Source of the DNA: Bradyrhizobium sp. AZCC 1721
GTDB taxonomy: Bacteria; Pseudomonadota; Alphaproteobacteria; Rhizobiales; Xanthobacteraceae
Length of the DNA: 64,000 bases
Assembly (NCBI RefSeq): GCF_036924715.1
Contig: NZ_JAZHSB010000001.1
Span: 6,997,001-7,061,000 of the forward strand
Direction of reading: 5' to 3'
The notes under the pieces were generated by a model that was not told the DNA's origin, ran no database searches, and worked only from the letters and a program-made list of their open reading frames with translations. The translations under genes were made by a program, and so were the position numbers. Within the stretch, counting starts at the first letter, position 1, and every line of letters begins with the position of its first letter. Of this stretch, positions 33,345-42,252 are shown piece by piece.

Positions 33345-36300
33345 GGGTCAAAGCTGACCAAAGGCTCACGGAGTTCATCACGATCCTGCGTGATGCCGAC
33401 TTTGATGCGAGCTGGGAGAATGTGCTCGACGCGCTCTGGCTCGCGAGCCTCGGCCGCAAACTTGATCTTGGCGGTGCGTCTTCGGCGATCAAACCTGGGG
33501 GCGCCGCTCTGCGTGACGGCCCCGGTTCGCACAGCGGACCTTCCTTCAGCCAGAAGGCAGATGCGCGAAAGAACCGCGAGCGGGGTCGGCAGCGGGAGGA
33601 GCGCGCAAATGACAAAACAGACGGAGATGAGGCTCGCGCCCACGCCGGCCTTTATGCCCATGGAGACGTCACGTCGGAAGATCGGACCGTAACGGCTTCC
33701 CCGATCCTGTTACCGGCAGCGCGAACACTTCCGGACCGGCTTGCCGTTGCGCGTGCGCTGAGGCCATTTCGACAACGTCGACAGTCGGACGTACGACTCG
33801 AACTGGATGAAGCACGTACGGCGGAACTCACCGCCGAACTGCGGCTAGTGCTCGGTGAAGGGCTCTTCGCGGCGCTGCGTCCGCAGCAGGAGCGTTGGTA
33901 CGAAGCTCACCTTGTGTTGGAGGACGAGCCGGCGGTCGAAGTCTGGGGCGCGCCACTGCGCGAGTTTACCGATCTGCTGCGTCAAACCGGGGCTTTCCGG
34001 CTCGTGCGCATTTGGCGGCTTCGATTGGATCAGGCCAAGCCTCGCGATCCACAAAAGGCGCGGCTCGAAACTCCCGCCGGTGCTCTGATTTCGCCGCGAA
34101 TTCTCGCTGGCGACGAGCGGCGCCTAGTACTTTTTGCCAGTCACGGCGACTCCCTGCATTGGGTCGACGGAACCTATGCCAGTCTCCTGAAGTCCTGGTC
34201 GGCGGCAAGCCTCGTGTTGCTGCATCTGCTGCCTCGGCATCGCTGGACATACACGCTATTGGGTGAGCCACAGGCGCTCGCGCGCGCAAGCCGTCCGGGC
34301 AGTGCGGCAGAAGCTCTGGACGTAGAGACGTTCTGGTGGCGGCTCAGTCCGGATCCCTCGCAGCCTCGAATACTTCGTTTGCCTGCGGTGCCGATCGTGC
34401 CGCAGGCCCTTCGTGCCTGGTCGCGGATGCAGATGGGATTGGGCCAGGGCAGCGAAGCGTTCCTGATCGATCCGGCCGAGGCGTTGACGGATACTGAACT
34501 CGCCAAACTCCTGCCGGAAAAGCTCGAGCCCGCCCGCGCGCTCACCAATTTGCGTGAAAGATCGGTCGCTGCTTTTGACCTCGCAGTCATGCTTGCCAGC
34601 GCGCCTTTTACATTGCCGGTCGCGCGGCTGGTTCAGGAGGTGACTCAGGGAGGGCGAACTGATTTCTCGGTTTTGGCCGAGCTTATGCTCAGCGGAGTTG
34701 TGGTTGCCTGCGGCAGCGAGGAGGCCAGTCGGAGAACCAGCGAGACGACCTACTTCGAAATAAGCGGCGCGGTACGCCCGCATCTTCTTCGATCGCTCCG
34801 CAATGCTGACGCCGTCGCGCTGGCAGTCGCGCTCGATCAGCGCGTCTCAGCACACCTCAGCGCGATCGCAGGTCGCAACCTTCAGTTCTCCGCCCTCCTT
34901 GTGGACGAACAAGGCGATACCAGGCTGCCAGTTTGGGCCCGCGCATTTGCGCACCTGACCACCGCCCTGCAAGGACGTCGCAAGCCCCTTTCCGATTGGA
35001 GCCTCCAAGAAGCGCTTGAGGTGCTCGACCAACTGAGCAGACCGTTGCTCGGTCAGCTTGCACGCCTCGCCGCCACGGACGCTTCTTTCGCCGCTGACAA
35101 TGTCCGGCCGGACCTTTGGCCCCTCGTCAAGGACCCTCGCTTCGTTGCGGCGACGCCCATCGGGCTCAAGTTCCGACCGGCGGTCGCCGCCTATCTTGCG
35201 GATCGGTTGAACGAAAAGCCCTTCCTTGGGTTGCGCCTACTCTGGGTAGACGACAATCCCAGCAACACCGCCGGCCCGGCTGCAATGCTCGAACAGGGAG
35301 GTGCAGAGCCGATCCAGTATGCGCTCACAACGGAACAGGCCTTGCAACACCCTGCCCTTGATCAGTTTGATGTGATCCTGAGCGATATGACGCGCAATGA
35401 CGACCACGATGCGGGCTACGAACTCTTGCGGGAGCTGCGCGCGAGCGGACTCACGACCCCACTGATCTTCGCCGCCAGCACGATGAACACTGAGGAACTT
35501 CGCGCACGCGCTGTCGCCGCTGGCGCATTCGGCGGCACTAATGGCACCGATACACTTCTTCAGTTAATAAAGCAGGCAGCGCGAAGCGCAACGCTTCCCC
35601 GCAAAACGGACGCCTCTACGTCTAAAACCCGGGTCGACGACGAAGCACAGGCGGCCAAAGGTATCAAGGCGCCACCCGCGTCACCGCGAACATCGACACC
35701 CTTGCGTGACGCCGCGATCCTGTGGGTCGATGATCGTCCAGACAATAATGTCACGGAACGCGCATTTCTGGCTCGCAGCGGCGTTTTTGTGACGTTGGCG
35801 CTCTCGACCAATGATGCATTACAAGCCATCTCAGAGCACCGATTCGACGCGATTATCTCGGATCTCGGTCGCCCGGAGGGGAACCGCGCCGGCCTCGACT
35901 TGTTACGGCGTGTGCGCCAGAGATCCAATCTGCCTTTCGCCATCTATGCGGGTGCCCGCGGCGTGCAGCTTGCCGAGGAAGCCAAGCGGCTCGGGGCGAC
36001 GATTTCAACCGATCATTTCGAGTCAATAACGGAAGCGCTGAGTGACGCCCTCGGTTCTGGCGTGTCGCACGCAATGTTGTCCGAAACGCAGTCAGCGCGG
36101 CTTCGCGAACTCCTGAAGCTCTACGACACAGCATCCTGGCCTGATCAGCACGGACTGATTGGCGCTGCAGACCACTGGGTGTCGGTCTGGCAGACTATGG
36201 AGCCGTACGATCGCATCGCGGCGCTTGCGGTAGCGGTCGTCGATGCGGTCGCAAACACCGGTTATTGTCAGCTCTTCAGAGTGAGGAACGACCGGATCGT

Positions 36301-38788
36301 CTTGACGGCAAGCCGTATCGCGACGCCCAAGGCGGAGTACAGCGAGGCTTCCTGGGAAGGTGTGATCGGCCGGGCTGCACGCACGGGCACAACGATTCAC
36401 CTTCCTGACGTCACCGAGGATCCGGGATACATCCCAGCAGAGTCGTCGACGCGGTCTGAACTCGCAATTCCGATCATCGGGATCAATGGCAGGGCGATCG
36501 GCGTCATCAATATCGAGTCGCCACGCCTTTCAGCATTTTCCGGCCATCAATCACAATGGCTTATGGCATTCGCCGCCACCTTAATCGACTATCTCTCGGG
36601 AGAGGCTTCTAGCAGCCCAAGCAGGTCCACACGGTCGACGAATTCGGCCCATGAGTCGCCAATGATCGACGGCGGCGGCCTCAGTGAGGGTCGCGGCGAT
36701 ATCGCCCGCTTAGTGGCAGAGGAGCCTGACCTCGATAAGCTCTTCAAAGGATTGATGGCGATAGTAAAGCCCTTTGTCGACTTTGACGAAGCCAATGTAA
36801 GCATCCTTTCGTCGGACCAAGAGCATTCACGTGTAATCTGTGTACTCGGTGCGCCTAAGCGCCATACGGCGCGCCGGTTGCGAATGAGCCCAGAGTTTGT
36901 CAACTGGATTAAGCAGCCGCAAACCTGGGTGGCGGATTTCGGAGATGTCCTCAGCGCCGCGCCGCAGATGCTCGATGCACCAGATGCGACGGCTGCGATC
37001 GATGCCGGATATCGCGCGTTGATTGCGCTACCCGTGCACCAGGGGAGTGAAACGAGGGGATGGCTCTGCCTGCTGTCGCGAAAGCCGGGGATCTACAACA
37101 GCGAGACTTTGAGGACACTGCAACAACTCGTGCCCAATGAGGCGCTCGGAGCGGTGATCTATGCGGCGGAGCGCGCGGAGAACCTGTTCGTCGCCAATCT
37201 GTTGAAAAAAATGGAGGCAAGCAGTCTACTGGATGCAGCTCAAACCGCTGTAAAGGATATTGGAGACTTCTATTCCTTCGAGAACACCTCAATTTTTAGA
37301 GTAGATGAGTCGCTTGGGCGGTTCGAACTTCTTGCCCAGGCCGCCTTCGATGGCGCGTTTGTAGTTAAGCATGGCTATACGCAACGGCTGGATCTGGGGT
37401 TGCTCGGCCTGGCTTATCGGCGCGGCGAGCCGGTCATTCTCGACGATGTGGATGATGACAGTGAGGATGCCAAACACTATGTGCGAGTCGCGTCTGAAGT
37501 GCGATCGGTACTATGCAATCCGATCCGTCAGTTCGGCCGAATTGTTTGGATTCTATCTGTGGAGGACCGACGGCGCGCCGCGTTCACCCCGATGGATGTC
37601 GAGACGTTGCAGCGCATCATCCAACAAATGGAGATGGCACTCGAGCGTAGAGAGAACAGCACCTATGTAGCGGACGTGCACGAGGCTCTCCATCACGCGA
37701 CGCAGCCTCGGGTCTCGGACCAGCCGGAGCGCCGGGAGTATCTAATCAGCGGTCGCGTACAGGGCGTCGGATTTCGTGCTTTCGTCAAGAAGCAACTTGC
37801 AGCGCTGGGACTCGCGGGCATCGCCGAGAACCTGAGCGACGGCCGCATCCGTGTGATAGTGACTGGTCCCGCCGTGCAGCTCGATCAGTTGGAACCTCGG
37901 TTACGTCAGGGGCCACCCGCCTCAAGGATCGACGACGTGTTCGTTCAGCGTGACGATAACGTAGGAGCGCCTGAATCGTCACGCGCGACGCCGACACCTC
38001 AGCGTCCGGCTCCTCCGCACGGCAACCGGCGGGCCGTGATCGCGATCGGAGTCGATCGGGTCGCGAGCTTACCCACTCTTAGAGCTGCGGCCTCGGGCGC
38101 GCGGCAATTCGCTCGATGGTCGCGCGAGAACCAGAAGATACCCTCCGAGAGAGTGTGGCTGTTCACCGACGAGGATAAACCCGTCGGCGTCAACGAGATC
38201 CGCAAAGCCGTCACAACCTGCGTTCTGGGTGGCGACCTTGACCAAATCATTGTGTACTTCTCCGGTCACGGTACCAACATCGCGCAGCAAGACTTGTGGC
38301 TGCTCTCTGACGCGTCGCAGGATCTCAATGAGGCCGTCGGCGTCGAGCAGAACGTACAACTGGCACGCTACTCGGGTATCCCACACGTCGTCTTTATTTC
38401 GGACACATCACGCACGGCCGAAGCAGGTGCGAAAGCGTTAGTAAGCCCGATGGGCTCTCTCATCTTCCCGAACGTTCCTGAGCATCGGACCACAAGCGTC
38501 CGGTGCGTAGTCGATCGCTTCTTTGCCGCCAGGGTGGCGCAGCTGGCATACGAGGTCGAAGGCGAGTCGGTGTTCACAAGCGTTCTGCTGTCGGCATTGT
38601 CGGGAAACGAGTCGTCTGTGCTAACAGAGCACGACGGCCGGCAGGTCGTCACTAGCCGGTCGCTCTCCCGCTTGCTCCGGCAAGCTGTTCCGGAGAGGCT
38701 AGCGCAGGTCGCCGTCTCGCTGCATCAGGCTCCTGATACGATCATTGAGTCCGGCGACGACTCCTGGCTTGCCGCCTTCGAGAGCTAG
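33341..38788 (+). CDS. Giant multidomain protein: vWA, two receivers, three GAF, acylphosphatase, caspase-like
   Basis: A single open frame of 1815 residues. Order: SAV_2336-type N-terminus (about 5-45), basic linker, vWA-like domain (185-325; LVLEDEPAVEVW, GAFRLVRIWRLR), helical/winged region (400-625), receiver 1 (630-745; Asp682 in ILSDMTR), receiver 2 (790-905; Asp841 in IISDLGR), GAF domains (about 925-1085, 1115-1280, 1280-1435), an acylphosphatase domain (1465-1535; GRVQGVGFR with Arg1479, Asn1497) and a caspase-like domain (1562-1755; His1643 in YFSGHGT; FISDTSR where DxCx is expected, so Ser1690 replaces Cys). Both receivers lack the conserved Lys, as in the SDxGR receivers of conflict systems. 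It starts at GTG 33341, coupled to the MoxR gene. I infer a sensor and scaffold of the ternary system. Confidence 0.88.
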   Translation: MRVKADQRLTEFITILRDADFDASWENVLDALWLASLGRKLDLGGASSAIKPGGAALRDGPGSHSGPSFSQKADARKNRERGRQREERANDKTDGDEARAHAGLYAHGDVTSEDRTVTASPILLPAARTLPDRLAVARALRPFRQRRQSDVRLELDEARTAELTAELRLVLGEGLFAALRPQQERWYEAHLVLEDEPAVEVWGAPLREFTDLLRQTGAFRLVRIWRLRLDQAKPRDPQKARLETPAGALISPRILAGDERRLVLFASHGDSLHWVDGTYASLLKSWSAASLVLLHLLPRHRWTYTLLGEPQALARASRPGSAAEALDVETFWWRLSPDPSQPRILRLPAVPIVPQALRAWSRMQMGLGQGSEAFLIDPAEALTDTELAKLLPEKLEPARALTNLRERSVAAFDLAVMLASAPFTLPVARLVQEVTQGGRTDFSVLAELMLSGVVVACGSEEASRRTSETTYFEISGAVRPHLLRSLRNADAVALAVALDQRVSAHLSAIAGRNLQFSALLVDEQGDTRLPVWARAFAHLTTALQGRRKPLSDWSLQEALEVLDQLSRPLLGQLARLAATDASFAADNVRPDLWPLVKDPRFVAATPIGLKFRPAVAAYLADRLNEKPFLGLRLLWVDDNPSNTAGPAAMLEQGGAEPIQYALTTEQALQHPALDQFDVILSDMTRNDDHDAGYELLRELRASGLTTPLIFAASTMNTEELRARAVAAGAFGGTNGTDTLLQLIKQAARSATLPRKTDASTSKTRVDDEAQAAKGIKAPPASPRTSTPLRDAAILWVDDRPDNNVTERAFLARSGVFVTLALSTNDALQAISEHRFDAIISDLGRPEGNRAGLDLLRRVRQRSNLPFAIYAGARGVQLAEEAKRLGATISTDHFESITEALSDALGSGVSHAMLSETQSARLRELLKLYDTASWPDQHGLIGAADHWVSVWQTMEPYDRIAALAVAVVDAVANTGYCQLFRVRNDRIVLTASRIATPKAEYSEASWEGVIGRAARTGTTIHLPDVTEDPGYIPAESSTRSELAIPIIGINGRAIGVINIESPRLSAFSGHQSQWLMAFAATLIDYLSGEASSSPSRSTRSTNSAHESPMIDGGGLSEGRGDIARLVAEEPDLDKLFKGLMAIVKPFVDFDEANVSILSSDQEHSRVICVLGAPKRHTARRLRMSPEFVNWIKQPQTWVADFGDVLSAAPQMLDAPDATAAIDAGYRALIALPVHQGSETRGWLCLLSRKPGIYNSETLRTLQQLVPNEALGAVIYAAERAENLFVANLLKKMEASSLLDAAQTAVKDIGDFYSFENTSIFRVDESLGRFELLAQAAFDGAFVVKHGYTQRLDLGLLGLAYRRGEPVILDDVDDDSEDAKHYVRVASEVRSVLCNPIRQFGRIVWILSVEDRRRAAFTPMDVETLQRIIQQMEMALERRENSTYVADVHEALHHATQPRVSDQPERREYLISGRVQGVGFRAFVKKQLAALGLAGIAENLSDGRIRVIVTGPAVQLDQLEPRLRQGPPASRIDDVFVQRDDNVGAPESSRATPTPQRPAPPHGNRRAVIAIGVDRVASLPTLRAAASGARQFARWSRENQKIPSERVWLFTDEDKPVGVNEIRKAVTTCVLGGDLDQIIVYFSGHGTNIAQQDLWLLSDASQDLNEAVGVEQNVQLARYSGIPHVVFISDTSRTAEAGAKALVSPMGSLIFPNVPEHRTTSVRCVVDRFFAARVAQLAYEVEGESVFTSVLLSALSGNESSVLTEHDGRQVVTSRSLSRLLRQAVPERLAQVAVSLHQAPDTIIESGDDSWLAAFES

Positions 38789-39258
38789 CAACCATCCGTG
38801 CCGCCAACCGATCAAATTACCACCCGCCGCCGCGCGCTGCTTGATGACATTTGCAGCTCAAAGGTTGAACCACGTTTTGCGCCGGTGCAGATCGCCGCCG
38901 CGGAAGCGATTGATGTAAATGCTGATCGAAAAATGGTCCCATCGGGATCATGGCAAGCCCGCCAGGCCATTGATTTTATTGTTTCCAAGTTAAGGGGTAC
39001 CCTGCGCCGATCAGGATTGAGACTCCGCGCCGAAACACATGACGCCGTCCCAAACTAGGGCAGCATTCATCGACAGCTCCGCTACCATGCAGATGGCTGT
39101 ATCACTACGCCGTGGCTGAAGGTGATTGGCAGAGGCCTCCAGCGTCGTAAACAGAATCTACCACTAGCGTCCTCCAAGCCACCAGGCTCGAAACTTCCTC
39201 GGCCCTCGACTGAATCCAGCCTCCTATATGGGCTCGGACAAGAGGCGGAAGTTTTGGA
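38789..39258. other. Region between the VMAP operon and the integrase gene
   Basis: A weak open frame (GTG 38798 to 39058, 86 codons) begins 9 bp after the giant gene and may be a small sixth gene or chance; its product has no recognisable family. The remaining 200 bp before the integrase, where an attachment site might be expected, show no tRNA-like structure. Confidence 0.4.
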
Positions 39259-40470
39259 ATGGCTCGCATACGAGTGCTCACCGCACTCAAAATTAGACAG
39301 AATCTCAAACCGGGCATGTATGCCGATGGGCTTGGTCTTTACATGAAGATCCGCCCCGGCAACTCCAAAAGCTGGATTTACCGATATCGCATCGGTGGCA
39401 AGCTGCGGGATATGGGCCTTGGCCCGCTTCATACGGTGTCGCTTGCCGAGGCCCGCGAGAAGGCGGAGGTCTGCAGGGCTATGCGCCTCAAAGGCCTCGA
39501 TCCGCTGGAGGAACGCCTCAAGGAGAAGCAAGCCAAAATCACCGAAGCGACTGACGCCATCACCTTCGAGAAGTGCGCCGAGACTTATCTCGCCACCCAC
39601 AAGGACGGCTGGAAGAACAGCAAGCATGCAGATCAGTGGACGACGACCCTCCAGACGTATGTCTATCCCATCTTCAAGGACCTGCCAGTCGCCGCTATCG
39701 ATGACGATCTGGTTCTGAAGGTTTTGCAGCCAATCTGGAAGGAAAAGACCGAGACAGCCTCCCGCATCCGAGGCCGCATCGAGCGCATTCTCGATTGGGC
39801 TCGCGTCATGAAATACCGCACCGGCGACAATCCGGCCCGCTGGCGCGGACATCTCGACCACCTTTTGCCAAAGCGGTCGAAGGTGGCAGCCATCATCCAC
39901 CACGCGGCTTTGCCCATCGATGAGACGCCCGCATTTATCCAAATCCTCCGCCGAGAAGCAACTGTCACCGCCCGAGCGTTTGAGTTCTGCATCCTGACGG
40001 CGACTCGAACCAGCGAGACCCTCGGCATGCGGTGGGACGAGGTCGACGAAAGTGCCCAGCTATGGACCGTTCCGGCCGCCCGTATGAAAGCCAATCGGAA
40101 TCACCGCGTTCCACTGGCGCCCGAATCGCAAGTGATCCTCGCTGAGATGAGGGAAATCCGAACGAGCGAATTCGTATTCCCCGGCGGTCGCGCGCATAAG
40201 CCTCTAAGTAGCATGGCGTTTCTCATGATGCTCCGGCGCCTCAACCGCACGGACATCACTGCGCACGGGTTTCGTTCGACGTTCCGCGATTGGGCAGCCG
40301 AGCGAACCGCATTTCCGAACGAAGTGGTCGAGATGGCACTTGCACATACCATTGGCAACAAGGTCGAGGCCGCCTACCGGCGTGGCGACCTGTTCAACAA
40401 GCGACGACAGCTCGCAGAAGCCTGGGCCTCCTTTTGCAGCGGGACCACAGGCAAGGCTTCCGATCTCTGA
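39259..40470 (+). CDS. P4-type tyrosine integrase
   Basis: A 403-residue site-specific recombinase with an N-terminal DUF4102 arm-binding domain (KIRQNLKPGMYADGLGLYMK), a core-binding domain (about 100-190) and a catalytic domain with Arg in TATRTSE, HGFRSTFRDW (His-x-x-Arg), His in LAHTIG and the nucleophile Tyr in AAYRRGD. It catalyses integration and excision of genomic islands, usually at tRNA 3' ends. Here it lies in the middle of the accessory region, with defence genes on both sides, rather than next to a tRNA. An AlpA-like gene follows 128 bp downstream. Confidence 0.95.
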   Translation: MARIRVLTALKIRQNLKPGMYADGLGLYMKIRPGNSKSWIYRYRIGGKLRDMGLGPLHTVSLAEAREKAEVCRAMRLKGLDPLEERLKEKQAKITEATDAITFEKCAETYLATHKDGWKNSKHADQWTTTLQTYVYPIFKDLPVAAIDDDLVLKVLQPIWKEKTETASRIRGRIERILDWARVMKYRTGDNPARWRGHLDHLLPKRSKVAAIIHHAALPIDETPAFIQILRREATVTARAFEFCILTATRTSETLGMRWDEVDESAQLWTVPAARMKANRNHRVPLAPESQVILAEMREIRTSEFVFPGGRAHKPLSSMAFLMMLRRLNRTDITAHGFRSTFRDWAAERTAFPNEVVEMALAHTIGNKVEAAYRRGDLFNKRRQLAEAWASFCSGTTGKASDL

Positions 40471-40597
40471 CACCGGATTTCGGTCCGGAAACGCTGGCAG
40501 CTAGGCGCGTCAAACCAATCCGCAGGCGTCCGCTCTCGTGCGTACCGCAATTTATATCCTTCCGGAGCCAATTAAGGCCTTCAATAAGGAGCGTCAA

Positions 40598-40816
40598 ATG
40601 TCCCAACAACTACAGCCACCGGTCGGCGCGATGTCCGTCAACGCGTTCGCCATATGGGCAGGCATCGGCCGCACCACGGCATGGAAAGAAATCCGCGACG
40701 GCAACCTCCGAGCGGTCAAGGTCAGCGCCCGAACAATCGTAAGATTTGAGGACGCAAGCAGTTGGCTCGCATCCCGACCGCCGCTGCAAAGCCGACCTGA
40801 ACGATCGAAGCGCTGA
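40598..40816 (+). CDS. AlpA/Xis-like DNA-binding protein
   Basis: A 72-residue protein with a MerR-like winged helix (MSVNAFAIWAGIGRTTAWKE then IRDGNLRAVKVSARTIVRFE), the pattern of AlpA/excisionase proteins that regulate or direct excision by P4-type integrases. AAGGAG lies 7 nt before the ATG at 40598. Position directly after the integrase gene supports this role. Confidence 0.85.
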   Translation: MSQQLQPPVGAMSVNAFAIWAGIGRTTAWKEIRDGNLRAVKVSARTIVRFEDASSWLASRPPLQSRPERSKR

Positions 40817-40867
40817 TAGGCAGGGGCCAGAAAAGCCCATCATTCAACACCCAGCAGGATAGTCTCG

Positions 40868-41263
40868 ATGAACAAACGCATTGGCCCCCTTTTCTTTGAA
40901 AAAGATCCGCCGGAGTGGCGTAGGTGGATTTCCATCCTGAGGGTTGAGCTCGGTTACTATGTGAAAAGATGCAGCGAACATCACATCAAAATCTCCAAGA
41001 TCAATTTTTGGCCGGCTAAAGGCACGATCACGTTGGATGGCCGCGAAGCTGTCGAGCACGGCGATTGGCTCGGATTCCTTCATATCGTGCTCAAGACGTA
41101 CCCTCGCCGCCCGAACAAGAAAAATCGAGGCGAACTGATCGCCCCGCCGATTGATAGGCCGCATGCACTCAATCCTTTCTCGGCTGCATTGCTAAGTGAC
41201 GTGCCCACTGATCAGGACGAAACAATCGTTTGCGTCGACCTCGATTCCGGCGAGCTGCCGTAA
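40868..41263 (+). CDS. Hypothetical protein (131 residues)
   Basis: A cytoplasmic protein without a domain I recognise. Aromatic and charged residues alternate (PPEWRRWISILRVELGYYVK; KINFWPAKGTITLDGREAVE), suggesting a compact alpha/beta fold. It follows the AlpA-like gene by 51 bp in the same direction, a typical position for small island genes. Function not assigned. Confidence 0.6.
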   Translation: MNKRIGPLFFEKDPPEWRRWISILRVELGYYVKRCSEHHIKISKINFWPAKGTITLDGREAVEHGDWLGFLHIVLKTYPRRPNKKNRGELIAPPIDRPHALNPFSAALLSDVPTDQDETIVCVDLDSGELP

Positions 41264-42252
41264 GACGGTGAGTGGCCATGCCCGTAACGGGAGTGAGCCA
41301 CGAAGATCCGAGCAACTTCCGAAGCTCGTCCATACGCCCTTCACTCTGAACGATCCCGGGACAATTCCAATTTGGCCGAGATCTAATTGTTCTTCACTAC
41401 CTACATAGCCGGCCCCCTATGGGCACCGGTCCTCGGCGCTAACCAGGCGGAGCGGGGGTAGCCGGTCGATCTTGAGTGGCATCAGCAGAAGCTCAACATT
41501 GTTGAGCAGGAGCGGGCTCCGGGACGCCCCGACCCACAGATGACAAGTTCGCTGATTGATTGTGCGAGATTGTCCATCCGCGTCAGAATGAAGCAGCGCA
41601 TAAAGGCCGACCGCCTGACCCCGGCCTCCCCGTAGAAGGGTTGCGTTCAATCAAACAGCTTACCGACGGCGTGGCTCCGAGGTTCGGATACAAAGGTAAG
41701 AAGGCTTCGCCCTCGCAGGCGAAGCCTTGCCCTTCGGTCAAGAACAGCCCCTCAAGCGTTCACCAAGGTTCGATTGATCGCTCCTCTGCAGCGCTGCTCC
41801 TACACCTCTCGATGAAGAGAGGTATCCCTGCAGAGCAATTCTTGCCTGTCAGGCAGAGTGAAATGGGGGTGACGGACTGCAGCCCCGAAACGGATTCCTT
41901 GGCGGGGGGCCCTGCGAACAGAACGGGACTTTCGGTCAGCTAGCTTTGATGCGGCAGTTCGGCGTCTCCTTTAGAGCTGCCCGCTCACGCGGCAGATCTG
42001 GAGCGAACGACTGATCCGGCCTTTGGCCCGAAATCGCCAGCCGCTTTCTTCTCGTCGGACGCACTCTAACCGCTTCATTTTCAATCATAATTCTTTGCGC
42101 ACCGGGCCAGCACTTCCAAAAACACAACTTTTTCCTTCCGAAACCGAAAGGACCGCGCCTTCTGGCACGCAGTCTCGCCCCTCAAATAAGGCAATGCGGC
42201 CCCGGGGAACCATTTATTGCAGCACCTCGGGTAAAGTCCGGCCCCTATCGCT
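41264..42252. other. Long gene-poor stretch with a perfect hairpin
   Basis: About 990 bp without a supportable gene; open frames (for example 41560-41943) have composition typical of shadows. A perfect inverted repeat lies at 41701-41728. No transposase remnant or tRNA was recognised. Such stretches often mark earlier insertions or deletions in islands. Confidence 0.5.
41701..41728. repeat. Perfect inverted repeat (hairpin)
   Basis: AAGGCTTCGCC and GGCGAAGCCTT, 11 bp each, flank the 6-nt loop CTCGCA. There is no T-run, so it may be a recombination or protein-binding site rather than a terminator. Confidence 0.65.

Noticed and set aside
39059..39258. A tRNA-type attachment site next to the integrase
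   Set aside because: No cloverleaf or tRNA 3' end could be found on either strand in this stretch.
41560..41943. A 127-codon open frame in the gene-poor stretch
   Set aside because: It crosses the perfect hairpin at 41701-41728 and has random composition.
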